A stretch of DNA of 60,000 nucleotides from Owenia fusiformis (Eukaryota; Annelida; Polychaeta; Sabellida; Oweniidae): positions 2,921,730 to 2,981,729 of the forward strand of contig CAIIXF020000007.1 in NCBI GenBank assembly GCA_903813345.2. Reading direction: 5' to 3'. The notes beneath the pieces were generated by a model. That model was not told where the DNA came from. It searched no databases and saw only the letters and a program-made list of their open reading frames with translations. Positions 1 to 10,769 of this stretch are shown here, in pieces; the stretch's first letter is position 1; each line of letters starts with the position of its first letter. Made by a program: the position numbers and the translations under genes.

Positions 1-1772
1 CACCTAGTGTTCTATACAGGTAATAATGTATTTAATGGATCTGAGATCGAAAAGATAAATATTATTGCTTACGTTTTTGTGGTTTGTTGTTTCTAATTAC
101 TGGACGAAACACGGAATTTGATTGCATTTATGATATTTGTTACTTTTTAGGTTCATACTTTAAAATTTTAAAAGGTTAAACTTTTTATAGGTTGTCCCTT
201 TGGGTAGTTTTGGTCTTGTTTCACACCATTGTGACATTCCCAACACTGCACGCCTCGCATCTCAGGGGTTAATAGAATAAGCTGGTCCAGACACCGATGC
301 AAGGCTATCCCTATTCCCTATAGGAAAACACATTCGTTAACATACATCCATGAAAGAGATTAGAATTGAAAAAGCAACAAATTAAGCCTTATGTCATTGA
401 GTGCAGTTTCCTTTTGACCTAACCCATTTTTCATTAATTTTTTTCAATTTTTCTAGAGCATTTGTATTCACCTATTATCTATAACGAGGTGCACATAAAG
501 TTTATAATTGTCTCTAGGTACAGTATCTATAACACAAAATGATTATGTTTGAACGATACCCCAATTGCCATTTATAGGGCTACGGATTCATTTATTTCAA
601 GTGCAGTCGTTTCGTACTGACAGAACTTTAAAGCAATTTTCATTAGCCTCTATTTGTATTTTTTAGGTAAGGCTTAGTTGATAAAAAAGAAAAGTAGTGT
701 TCCTAAAAAGACAAGAAACTGTCGTTTTCAAAGTCATTTCCAAGCATGTGGCCTAAGATTAACCTATAAATCTGTGGTTCCCAAAATCTCCGCTATAAAA
801 CTCATCAGATTTCATTCTTATCGAGTAAATTAGCCTATGTTTACTTTTTGTGGTATAAATGGTTACAATTCCTTTTTTAAATGTCAAAACTCGCGTCTGT
901 TCGTTGTCCAGTTTGTATAAATTCTGATTTATAGGTGAATTGGAATATTTGTGGCTAGGAATTTGGAATTGAATTAAGACGAATAAACTAATGTTTTTGA
1001 TTTTGAAATGACTAGAAATTTCACATTCGATTTGATTGGCGGGGAATTCTGTTGGTTGTATCAGCCTCCGAAAATGATTGGATTGTTCTGTTTTATATGT
1101 CTCTGGTCCGCCAGTCTGTCAGTCTATTTTGACGCAACCCCTAACTGTGATAGACGTCAGTTAGTCGAACAACTTACAGTTAAACATGTGTATACGAACA
1201 CTATCAACGCAATAGCCTTAAGCTTATTGTAGCCATATTGATCATTCAATGTTTAAAAGTCTATAATGTGAACACCTGCTAATTCAAACACTTGTATCCC
1301 AGTGGTGTTATCATTCGACAGATTTCACCTTAGACGCAACTCCTTTTGAGTAGAAAGCTCAATGGCGGCTGTGGCAAGGGACAGGAGACACATATCAAAA
1401 CAATATTTATCAATTACCAATTACTATTTGCACACTTAACCCTCAAAACTCTTAATATCAAACTTTTAAAGTGAGGTCAAAATCGTGTCACAATAAGTGT
1501 ATAGACTTGTCTTTAAATGGTTTGTTTTATTTCAAGTGCGATATTCAATAAATAAAATGGTCGCCACTTATGTCTCGCGTTCGTTCTGAAGATTGGAAGG
1601 CAAAAGCAACGTTGAAACAAAAATGCTTATTTTTAGCTCTTATGGATTGGGAAATGCCTCTTCAATAGGATTGCGTTCCTGATTTAGAATAATCTTGTTT
1701 TTATGTTATGCATGTGTGTGTTTTTACAGCTGCAGAGTTGAAAGCAGTTTAACATTTTATTTTATTTTGTAG
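1..1772 (+). other. Intron of the BMPER gene, no exon recognised
   Basis: This stretch precedes the first recognisable BMPER exon and ends in a good acceptor (pyrimidine-rich tract, then TTTTGTAG at 1765-1772). The exon for the N-terminal half of the first visible VWC module is not found here, so the gene continues upstream of the window. The open frame at 1008-1232 has no VWC-like cysteine spacing or splice context and was not accepted as coding. Confidence 0.7.
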
Positions 1773-1872
1773 GATGGTCAAGTCCAGTGTAGTAAAAAGG
1801 CATGCCCTGTGCTGAACTGCGCAGAAAAATTCATATACCAACCTAATGGGACCTGCTGCCCAGTTTGTAAAG
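1773..1872 (+). CDS. BMPER exon: C-terminal half of a VWC module
   Basis: The exon encodes 33 codons plus one base. Cysteines at residues 6, 11, 16, 28, 29 and 32, with the terminal CCPVC signature, are the second half of a von Willebrand factor C module. The acceptor is TTTTGTAG and the donor is AAAG followed by GTGAGA. The N-terminal half of this module should be on an exon upstream of the window. Confidence 0.88.
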
Positions 1873-4800
1873 GTGAGACATGGGCCTTGTTTCTTTATTT
1901 TGATAAAAAAAAGCTAAATACAACAATAAAAAAACTTCATAAATAATCCCATTTGCTAATTTTTATTGCATTCTCATCATAATAAGTTGTTTACACTTCA
2001 CCATGTGATATAATACATTTATGAGTCACTATAAAACACCAATGGCCGAATATATTTTCATATTTTTGAAAATTATGATTAATTTTAAATTATGATTTAC
2101 TTTTGAATTATGATTTATCTTATCCAAAATGTACTAAACGGTGTCCAATGTTACCCTTTTTGATTTAGTATCTCAAACGAAAGTTTAAAAAAGGAATTTG
2201 ATAAATTGATATTTCAGGCTCAAGGATGATATTTGACATTCCCGGCAGATGTTTCTTCAGGAATAAGGTGTACAAAAACAACCAAAAAATAACCATGGAT
2301 ACATGCACCCAATGTACATGCGTCGTAAGTAGTGAACGTTGTATACATTATCTAAAATACGATGTCCCTGTATATGGAAATCATTTCATCTCTAGATTAA
2401 AGAATTTATAAGTCTATAAACCAGGAATTAAAAATGGTTCAAGCAAACCGGTAAATGGAAAGGGATTTTTGTTATTTTATTCGTTTATTACCAGATGTTG
2501 ACATTAATGTTTTTATACACGCAGAATATTTGTGTAGTAATGTAACATGATGAAGTGATCACATACGGCACCTTGTAATGTACAGGACATATCATTTTTG
2601 CAGAAAGGGACGATGGTATGTGAGAGAGACAACTGCCCAATCTTAGACTGTCCACAGAGTGACATTGTTCAACAAGACGGAAAGTGCTGCCCAGTGTGTA
2701 AAGAAAAACCTAAACAGGGATGCGAGTTTGATGGGAAACCATATGAGGTATGTATGACATGAATATAACTATTGTGGTGAAATGATTCTCCTTTGGGAGA
2801 CGAGAAAGTGGGCTATGAAAGATGCTGGTAAGCCTGTTGTAATTAAGGTAAAATTCAAGAACAGACGCCTTCTTGTGGCCAGAATTAAAAATCTATGTGT
2901 CATTTTTCATCGTTTTTGTCAAAGAAAACATCATAGTAAAAATATTTGTCGAAAAAACGGCAGTTCATAGCAAGCTAAGTCCATGTTATCTAACCCACTC
3001 TTATATTTTCCGTATAGCACGGAGAGGTTTGGAAGAAGGACATTTGTTCCTCATGTGTGTGTGATGAGGGGGAAGTCAGATGCCAGGTCCAGCAATGTAG
3101 CAATGTATTATCGTGCCCAAGGAACTACAAGCTCGAACTTCTTCCCAATGAATGTTGTCCCAGATGTGTAGAAAGTAAGCAACAATTTACTCACAATATA
3201 TAATCATGGACATTCTCTTGAAGCCCATACTGTAATTAATTTAACATAATGGTTAGACTAAATTCATATCCAATAGTTTTATGTTATATTTACTTTTCCT
3301 GTCTATGATGTTTTAACAATCTTTCACATATTTCAGAGGACGCAGTGTGTGCTGTATTTGGTGACCCACACTACCGCACATTCGACGGCAAAATTTACAA
3401 CTTCCAAGGTCAATGTTCCTACATACTAACCCAAGATTGTCACGGGCAAGACTTCTATATTCGTGTACGAAACGATGGCAGAAAGACGAGCTCATTTGCG
3501 TGGACTCACACAATTCATGTTTTCATAGATGGCACTAAAATCAGTCTTCTACAGGGTCTTGGGGTCAAGGTCAACGGATCAAGAGTCAAATTGCCATATT
3601 ACAAAGACAATGAATTCCAAGTTGATAGAGACACTAGTTCTGTAGTTCTACGCACTGTTCTGGGTGTTTCTGTCATTTGGGACGGAGATAGTTATGTGGA
3701 AGTTTCAGTGCCAAGGAAATATAAAAACAAGCTTTGTGGTTTATGCGGAAACTACAACGGATCTCCCCAAGATGACCTCACTGGACGAGATGGTATGCGC
3801 TATACAAGTTCAGCGGCTTTTGGCGCAACTTGGCGAGTAGGAAGTAAAAAGTGCAACAAGAAACCTCCAGCTCCTGAGATGATGAGTTGTAAAAACAAGT
3901 TCATAAAGAAACTGAGGGTCCATAAACAATGTAACATTCTAAAAGACGATATGTTTGCAGCATGTGTGGGGAAAGTGGATGTAAAGTCATATTTCAAGTA
4001 AGTTGTAATTTTTTATCAAAGAATTATTAAGAAATTCTGTTTGGGTTAGAACTGCAAATATGAGCAATGGAGGAAATACCCTAGAATTGACAGATGAATC
4101 TATCTTCATAAAGATGAACCTATAAAGGTATCTACTTGTTATGAGGACATAGCAAACTAATTTAAACCATTTATGTGCTGCCATCTTTTCACTTAAACCA
4201 ACAATATTATTCGAAGTTACAGTTAGACGAGGGTAATAAATATTATAATGCCATCTTTCTTTGAGCAGTAAATTGTTAATGGAGTAAAAATAGTCCCCGT
4301 AGAGCTTTGTTTTTTGGTTCCAAACAATTCTAACTCTATTGCAGATCTTGCACTACTGATGTCTGTGATTGCCCCCGTGGAAAGAAGTGCGTGTGCGAGT
4401 CAGTCAGGGCCTATGCCAGAGCTTGTGAGAGGGAAGGGGTAAATCTCGGAGATTGGGAGTCAAAGACCAAATGTGGAGAAGGTAAATATGGTAATTTTCT
4501 TAATGAGGACCTGATTGCAAGGCCCTTCCATGGAGTTGAAATTTACATTGTAAATATTTTAGTCGTAACCCCCTAATAAAGTCCCGATATTGTTTTTAAA
4601 AAACAGTAGGGAGGGAAAACGTGTAGAAGGAGGCGGTTTCTTGTTCATTCATAGTACAGTCGCTTTATCAAGTCATTTTATGTGACTCTTTTTCTAATCA
4701 GAATGTACTGCTTAAACAATTGGTCGTGTTCAAGCTCAGAAAGTTAATCTCAGAAGATTACTATCAGCTCAATCAAATTAGACCTTGGACAATTCTAATC

Positions 4801-5180
4801 TTTAGAAAATACACCACCTATTTCGGTTATCAGACATTGTCATAGCAATATACAAGTAGTATTCCTCGTATTTTATTCTGGGCCATGAAATGCAATCTTA
4901 AACTGTAAATCACCCCTATAAATAGTTATACATAATTTCCAGAATAGTAAACAGTTTTATTAATCAGATCTGTTTTACTTCAGGACAACTGACGTGCCCC
5001 AAGGGTGCTGTGTACGACACATGTGCAGATCCATGCCCAAGGACTTGTGCAGATTGGGACAAACCACGCAAATGCAGCAAAATGTGTGCTCCGGGTTGTT
5101 CCTGCCCGCATGGCACTGTCTTACATAAAAATAAATGCATCAAAGCTTCGAGATGTTCTAAAAAGAGAAACCAAATTTGA
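1773..5180 (+). CDS. BMP-binding endothelial regulator / crossveinless-2-like protein, 3' part of gene (7 exons)
   Basis: This is a secreted modulator of BMP signalling. BMPER/CV-2 binds BMPs and chordin through VWC modules and either inhibits or promotes receptor access. The seven exons join in frame to 500 residues plus a TGA stop. In the visible numbering the order is: half VWC (1-33), VWC (45-101), VWC (109-167), VWD (about 174-345), C8 cysteines (about 354-434) and TIL domain (about 439-495). Clear motifs are CCPVC at the VWC ends, GDPH at 178-181 and CGLCGN at 303-308. The order VWC-VWC-VWD-C8-TIL is diagnostic of BMPER rather than chordin (no VWD) or kielin (far more VWC repeats). The N-terminal VWC modules and signal peptide must lie upstream of the window. 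All six visible introns use GT-AG. The exon phases (0/1, 1/0, 0/0, 0/1, 1/2, 2/1, 1/stop) all match, which strongly supports the model. Confidence 0.93.
2218..2324 (+). CDS. BMPER exon: N-terminal half of next VWC module
   Basis: Entered in phase 1 and left in phase 0. It carries the first half of a VWC module, with cysteines at visible residues 45, 63, 66 and 68 (a CTQCTC core). It is flanked by ATTTCAG and GTAAGT. Splitting each VWC module over two exons matches the neighbouring modules. Confidence 0.9.
2604..2747 (+). CDS. BMPER exon: end of one VWC module and start of the next
   Basis: 48 codons, phase 0 on both sides. It finishes the VWC module begun at 2218 (C-P-I-L-D-C, then CCPVC) and opens the last VWC module with Cys109 after a short linker. 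Acceptor TTTTTGCAG, donor GTATGT. Confidence 0.92.
3018..3174 (+). CDS. BMPER exon: remainder of last VWC module
   Basis: 52 codons plus one base. It contains a CSSCVC core (residues 127-132) and ends with CCPRC (163-167), completing the final VWC module just before the VWD domain. Acceptor TATTTTCCGTATAG, donor GTAAGC. Open frames at 2873-3064 and 2983-3171 overlap it in other frames and are shadows. Confidence 0.9.
3337..3997 (+). CDS. BMPER exon: von Willebrand D domain and start of C8
   Basis: This large exon holds nearly the whole VWD domain: C-A-V-F-GDPH at the start, a YNFQGQC strand, and CGLCGNYNG near its end (residues 303-311). A lysine-rich linker follows, then the first C8 cysteines. 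In vertebrate CV-2 the Asp-Pro bond of GDPH is cut autocatalytically at mildly acidic pH, and the two halves stay disulfide linked; the site is intact here at 3360-3371. Acceptor ATTTCAG, donor GTAAGT at 3998. Confidence 0.95.
4345..4481 (+). CDS. BMPER exon: C8 domain
   Basis: Entered in phase 2, left in phase 1. It encodes a cysteine-dense stretch (CTTDVCDC, then CVCE, then ARACE and TKCG) typical of the C8 region between VWD and TIL in BMPER and von Willebrand-type proteins. Acceptor CTATTGCAG, donor GTAAAT. Confidence 0.9.
4984..5180 (+). CDS. BMPER terminal exon: TIL domain and stop
   Basis: The exon begins after TTACTTCAG and ends with TGA at 5178-5180. It encodes a trypsin-inhibitor-like cysteine-rich domain: CPKGAVYDTCADPCPRTC followed by C-x(3)-C-x(3)-C-x-C and two final cysteines. 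A short basic tail (KKRNQ) follows. TIL is the expected last domain of BMPER. Confidence 0.92.
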
Positions 5181-6014
5181 TCACAACAAACCGTGACACA
5201 AGTCCAATATTACAATCAAAATATGTTTGTGTCCATTTAAAGATGGCGCTGCAGGTATATCTATTACCACGTTTCCTTATCTAAAGATGGCGTGATGGAT
5301 GGAAAAACTTGCCAATGGAAGTATACGGATGAGTGATCATACTCAAATATGTGTTTATCTTAACATGTATGCGAAAATCGAAAGAGGCAAATGATCTGAA
5401 TTGATCTGAACGTTAGAAATAATGAGCCTAGCGTGCGGTGCCTGGTTTACAACATAAACTGGAACTGAAATGTAGTTGTACGTTAAAATTTAAATGTACC
5501 GGAAGCACAGGGTTCACATTAATTATATCAAATCTGATGCATGAAAATTCAAACTGGATTTGCAATTAGCTTTGACAATTTGGATGCTTTTGATTCGTTT
5601 GAATTGTTATGAATCAGTAAGGATTTATTAATCATATCATTATATGATAGCATTTACTACGTTAATAGTATTATTGTTGTTACAAATAATTATTATTATT
5701 ATATATATATATATTTCGGTTACAATTTTATCAATGCATTTTAAATGTTTTTATATTATATTCTACCACTTTGGCATTATTATAAATATTACATTACAGT
5801 TTCATATAACACATTGTTATCTACGTAGTTGAACTTTATAAAATAATATTTCTTAATGTTATCTGTTTGCATTTATGTACATTTTAAAACAAATGTTTGT
5901 TTTTAAAACAAAGTATATATGTCTGTTTGAAATGGCGGTTGTTGTATTTCTAAGATTATCTCATGAGAGTGTCTTCCCTTGAAGACCCCTTCAAAGTACT
6001 AAAAATACTCCTCC

Positions 6015-6023
6015 TATATAAGG
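6015..6023 (+). promoter_or_regulatory. TATA-box-like element
   Basis: TATATAAGG stands out in this AT-rich region. It is followed about 25-45 bp downstream by initiator-like TTCCAGTTC and TTCAGTTC and by a G/C-richer stretch. It could be the core promoter of a small unit or of a solo LTR. No coding region or LTR partner was found. Confidence 0.3.
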
Positions 6024-6777
6024 CTCGGTGGCCTTGTGATCCAGGTTCCAGTTCAGCGTTCAGTTCAAAGAACACGGCTTTTTTATTATTCTAAGTTGGA
6101 CGGTTGGTAATGACCCATGTTGACGTTGAAGGTGTTAAGTTGTTATTTCTTGGGAATGAGCGCTGAATTGGGCCGAAAAATATGTTTCATTGTTTTTTCT
6201 TTTTTCTTGTTTTCTATTCTGTGGTTGATCAAACACAGGTCACATGACATAATAGTTTATGTTTACTGGATGGTCATGGACACAATATAAGACCCCTTTT
6301 GAAAATACTTTTTAATATTCTATCTTTTCAATTGTAACAGAACTGGAATCATCAAAATCAAATATTTAACCCAAATATGTGCCTGCTTTATAACACGAGG
6401 TTCTCGTAAGCAGATTAACCGAACCGGTAGGCCAATTTGTTAAAGTTCTAAAGTTTTGTCCAGTCGTAGCCATATCTGTAAACATTTTTACAGTATTATT
6501 AAAATAATTGAAATTCAACAAAAATGATTTTTGCAAAAGTTTTGCAGCTAAATGTGGTTATGAATTGAATTAATTTCTAGCACTTTGACAAACATACGCA
6601 CTATTCAATTGATCTTTAGGATTGTAGTTATACGTGTATCGTTGACAATAAATGCTGACTTAATTTTGCATCTTAACATAGCCAACATTGTAATGATAAT
6701 GCATTCTATATTAGTATGCATACAACATTTTATAAAACTGTCTACGCACCGAATTGTTTAATTTGTATTATAAATAT

Positions 6778-6873
6778 TGTACATATGTAGTTCTATGTAG
6801 TTTTTGTTAACTTATTTATTTTATTTATATTAGCAACATTGTACATATTGGTGAACATGAACTATTGTAAATA
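6778..6873 (+). promoter_or_regulatory. Cluster of three Pumilio response elements (RNA level)
   Basis: TGTACATA at 6778-6785, TGTACATA at 6840-6847 and TGTAAATA at 6866-6873 all fit the PUF-protein consensus UGUANAUA. The last overlaps the poly(A) hexamer. The position at the end of the inferred BMPER 3' UTR, next to AU-rich elements, suggests post-transcriptional control. UGUA is also the CFIm cleavage-factor motif, so a role in poly(A)-site choice is an alternative. Confidence 0.5.
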
Positions 6874-6875
6874 AA
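6870..6875 (+). terminator. Poly(A) signal AATAAA, probable BMPER end
   Basis: Canonical hexamer at the end of the inferred 3' UTR, preceded by UGUA-type elements. An upstream hexamer at 6647-6652 is an alternative site. Confidence 0.5.
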
Positions 6876-6895
6876 TTTGGATCTATTTAATCTTA

Positions 6896-7876
6896 TATAT
6901 TAGATTTGTATTTCTTAATTGTCCATCAGCTGAGCCTTTGACGCCAGGGCATGTGCATCATTCCGTGCCCTGTTTTTCATATTTCTGATACTCATCATCA
7001 CATCTTTCTGTTTTTCAACTAGGAAGGAACTATTGGAAAACTATGATGTTTTTGCCTCATTCAAGTCCATTCAAAGTTGAATATACAATGGCTCTCCCCT
7101 CTGAAAATTGTGTCTTGTCAACCCGAGTACACAAATATGTCTTGTTCGAATGCATACTGAAACATACAAACTGTTAAAGGAATTCCTGGATGGCAAGCTA
7201 CATGTACTTCAACGCCTTAACCCTCCATAACACCGGTCACACAAGCACTAGCTTCCTGGTTGTCATAGCAGATCCATATAAAATACAATAAATAAAGGAT
7301 TTCGCACCCATGAGCACTGATGCCCCGTGTGCTTATTTAGTACTAATGTTGTACTAACTGGGTACTCGGCATATGTATGAGTCCTCATTGAGTAATGAAA
7401 AAACAATGAAATTAGAGCTATTTTATCACTCATCGTGTGAGTATTCATTTAGTAATAAAAATGCAATAAATCAGTACTCATGTCATAAGTACTCATTTAG
7501 TACTACTATTTACTGAAATGAGCACTCAATCAGCGCTTAACTGCCATGAGAACTATTTTAGTACTCAGCATATCTCTCTGTGTACAGGTTAATATCTCAG
7601 CTTTCCAACAATACAAAACTATCCCATGGGTCAGCCGACTATTAAACTCCTAAATAATGGACTTCTGAGGGTTGGCCTACTCACCTAAGCGTACAGAATC
7701 ATAAAATGAAATAAATCAGCGTAATTTTCGAATTTCATTCGTTTTAATGATTGTCTTTTTCATTGGTGTCAAACCATGGTGTATCATCAAGCTTAAAAAT
7801 GATCAATCGAGTATAGTAATTACCGTGCCTATCTATGGCACATTTATATTATCAATCTCAATTTAATTTGCATGTA
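6896..7876. other. Intergenic; degenerate GTACTCATT repeats
   Basis: No gene seen. Between about 7310 and 7570 the words AGTACTCATTTAGTACT and ATGAGTACTC recur in degenerate form. A short dispersed word (TTCTGATACTCATCAT near 6983) recurs near 29150 and 47857. Confidence 0.5.
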
Positions 7877-8499
7877 TACAGGATGGGCCAAAAAACGCCA
7901 CTTTTTTCAAGACACTACAACTTTTTTATTTTCCAACCTACACCCCCCAAATTTTGCAGTTATATAGTGCCAGGGGTTCTTAGCAATAATATAATGCAAC
8001 AAGTCCTTCAACGTCAATTATATTTGATTTAAAAGAGGAGTTCAATTGGTCCGCCACCCTATTTGATGATCGATTTTAGTTTCAGTCGCCTTGCTGATAT
8101 AGCAGTATCAATGAAATTGAGGTAAGTTTTTTTCAACCTGTCCTAATTGCCAGCTTTAGTTGAGCAATTTATTGGATTGGGTGCCTTAATACAATCTCCT
8201 GGAGACATTTCCATACCCTATACTCACTGGGGTTTGCATCAGGCCTATTAGCTTGGCTGTCATCAGGGCGTATCAGTTCAGAAACATTTTGCAAATTATG
8301 CTTATTATTTCTCATGGCACACCACATGTTTCAGTGAGACGCTGGTGACATATTTTATTCAAGTAAAAGTGTAAAATTCATGATCCATGCCTAGATAACA
8401 ACTTCAAGTTTCATTTGGTATGCAAATTATGATTTTGTATCAAAAATTAAAAAGTTATAGCATTTTGAAAAAAAGTGGCGTTTTTTGGCCCACCCTGTA
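7877..8499. mobile_element. Tc1/mariner-type MITE with TA target duplication
   Basis: Inverted ends of about 30 bp begin CAGGATGGGCCAAAAAACG at 7879 and end with the near-perfect complement at 8497. TA flanks both sides (7877-7878 and 8498-8499), the hallmark of the Tc1/mariner superfamily. The 560-bp interior shows no transposase reading frame. An acceptor-like TTTCAG and a donor-like GTAAGT occur inside near 8070 and 8121. Confidence 0.85.
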
Positions 8500-8559
8500 G
8501 TATGACCAAGTGTAATGTAATAATGTAAAGAGGTAGATGACACCTACATGGCACGAAGT

Positions 8560-8800
8560 TCGGTTGGGATTATAGTTAAGTCATCCGTCTGTCCGTCCGC
8601 TCGTTCGTCCGTCCGTCCGTCAGTCAGTCTTGAATATAACTCGATTACCAGTGGACGGATTTTCTTCATATTTGGTGTATTGTGAAAGACAAATATTGAT
8701 GAATAGTGGTATGCAACAAAAAAATCCAAGATGGTCACTGCTTTAAAATTGAAGGGAATTTTTTGTGAAAATCTTAAAGGCCCCATGTAAAGTTTAAACC
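8560..8800. repeat. CCGT simple repeat heading a dispersed element
   Basis: 8577-8627 is an imperfect tandem CCGTCCGT run. It is followed by the phrase ACTCGATTACCAGTGGACGGATTT and an AAGATGGTC word. The same arrangement (CCAGTC-GACGGATTT plus repeated AAAATGGC words) is seen at 20640-21230 and 38880-39310, so this is a fragment of that family. Confidence 0.6.
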
Positions 8801-9735
8801 ACTTTGGCTTATATTGTAGTCTTACCCAATGTTATCAAAGTGTGATATGTGAAACTTTTTTTTTAAATTTCAAAAAGTGGTTTTTGATAGACTTTTTGTT
8901 CCAAAATTTGTGAATTTATTTAAAACCAACTTTTAGAGGTCACTCATATCTTCTAATTAGCCACAATTCATACAAATGCATAGCATTCATCCTCCCATGT
9001 TTTTTGCCGAAAAAATTAAGAAAATCGGTTGATAAACAAGCGAGAAATGAACTTATCAGTGCATGAAAGTGGTTCTGAGAAAAATGCATTTCAAAATTTT
9101 AGTTCTCATAGAAACCAATGGTACAATGATATCTAAAACATAATTTATTCTTCCTTTTAACCTGGTTAGACTATCAACATTGGTTTTTTATGAAAGTCTA
9201 GCATATTTAGAAAAGATTGACATCGAAAAAAAAAATTTAATTTTTTTCAAAAAGTTTTTGTTACCTTAGTGACATCACTAATGTTTCAAAATATTTTTGA
9301 TAAGCTAAAACATTGAAGTGGCCCATTAAATATGACATTTTATTATTGAAATAGTGTGTCTTTTGTTCAATCTTTGCATTGGTGTTAAAAAGATAATCTT
9401 TTTTGAAATGCATTAAGAAATATTTGATGATTAAGAAATTTCAAAAATGGCGGGAAATTTGAATATTTGAGAAATGAAATGCTCACAACTTTTTTTTCAA
9501 AAATTTTTTTTTGTTCAAAAATCTCTAAAATTACTTTTTAAGTCCTGACAAATAGTAAATGAATGATAAAAAAATATTTTCAAACTTTAGACGGGGACTT
9601 TTATTTCAGACCAAAGTAATGAATATTATTGTTTGAAATGTTGTAAGTATATTTGCAACAACTATTTATTTCATATATGTTCCGAGTTTTTCACCTTGCA
9701 TAACCCTAAGGGGCCATGTATGGGGGTCAGGAAAA
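8800..9735. other. AT-rich intergenic sequence with poly(A)/poly(T) runs
   Basis: No coding potential, RNA gene or inverted repeat could be recognised. Several short homopolymer runs occur and there is an isolated AAAATGGCGGG word near 9447. Confidence 0.5.
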
Positions 9736-9737
9736 TG

Positions 9738-10260
9738 GGAATTTGCGTTAATTTTGAGCTCTTTCTAAAGTATAGCTTTATTATACTCAAATGAAAGGAA
9801 AAGAGTAGATTGCAAATATTATATCGGTTTTGTAATTTGGGCCTCGTAAAATTTAAAATGGCCGCTTTATGTGAGTTTTTGCAATAATTTTCTGATCCCT
9901 TTAAAGTATGGCTATATTACACTCAAATTGAAGGAAGTTTAGGGTAGACCATTACTAAGGTATTGTTTTTCTGATTTGTGCCTCAGTTGCTGCCAACAGG
10001 AATTTGCGTTAATTTTGAGATCTTTCTAAAGTATAGCTTTATTATACTCAAATAAAAGGCAATTTAGAGTTGATTGCAAATATTGTATCGGTTTTGTAAT
10101 TTGAGCCTCGTAAAATTCAAAATGGCCGCCTTATGTTGAATTTCGTAATAATTTTCTGATCTCTTCAAAGTATGGCTATATTATTCAGGGCAGATCACTA
10201 TTTTGGTATTGTTTTCCTGATTTGTGCCTCGGAAAATTCAAAATGTTTTTATTATTTAAT
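9738..10260. repeat. Tandem repeat, about 261-bp period made of two related half units
   Basis: GAATTTGCGTTAATTTTGAG occurs at about 9739 and 10000. Within each unit the word AAAGTAT(A/G)GCTTTATTATACTC recurs about every 130 bp (near 9768, 9902, 10028 and 10168). Each unit ends with a TTTGTGCCTC or TTTGAGCCTC word and AAAATGGCCGC. So there are about two full units, or four divergent half units. Confidence 0.8.
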
Positions 10261-10769
10261 TTGTTCCTTTAAAACTCTTAAATCGTCACCCAAATGCTTT
10301 TAAAATTGGTAGAAATTCTGATATATCTCTTACGTTCATCAGGTTTCGATTGTTCCTACCTCTAGACCAAGTGGAAAGCGACGATGTCTAATGTTTCCAA
10401 TGTTTATATTTTTGTGACAGATACAGATTCATGTTACAGTGTTTGTTGGGATTAGCTACTCCGCAGAGTTGCCGTTTTCCAGTTTGTATATAGTGCCTGG
10501 GGATTTGTAAGATAAATGATAATATACTGCCTAGAGAACCTCAAAGGTTGATGACTTAGTCGGACTGAAAAACATTGAATAGATACTATATTATTGATGC
10601 CGAGTCATTTCTAACTATTCAAATCATTCCTATGGGCTTTCACAAGAAATATTTGTTACTGTTGTAATTTGTTTAGTAAATTATTTTGCTAGCACCTCCA
10701 TCTATGTCATCTCTCTATGATTATCAAAATGGAACCTTTTCAATTGTTCTCTGTTTTAGGTATTTGATA
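10261..10769. other. Intergenic sequence, no gene recognised
   Basis: No reading frame or splice context worth calling. A short dispersed word (AGCTACTCCG followed by GAGTTG near 10456) recurs near 23343. Confidence 0.5.

Larger units (their letters stand above)
5181..6895 (+). other. Inferred 3' UTR of BMPER
   Basis: AT-rich sequence after the stop codon, with no further exon. The first convincing AATAAA hexamers are at 6647-6652 and 6870-6875, which would give a UTR of about 1.5-1.7 kb. The distal part contains AU-rich runs (TTATTTATTTTATTTAT near 6812) and three Pumilio-type sites. The UTR end is inferred, not shown by transcript data. The TATA-like sequence at 6015 might mean that part of this region belongs to another unit. 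Confidence 0.5.

Noticed and set aside
1008-1232. 74-codon open frame upstream of the BMPER exons
   Set aside because: No VWC cysteine pattern, no splice sites at its borders, and it lies in an AT-rich intron.
8560-8786. Minus-strand frame with TDGRTDERADGQTD
   Set aside because: Translation of the CCGT simple repeat; not a gene.
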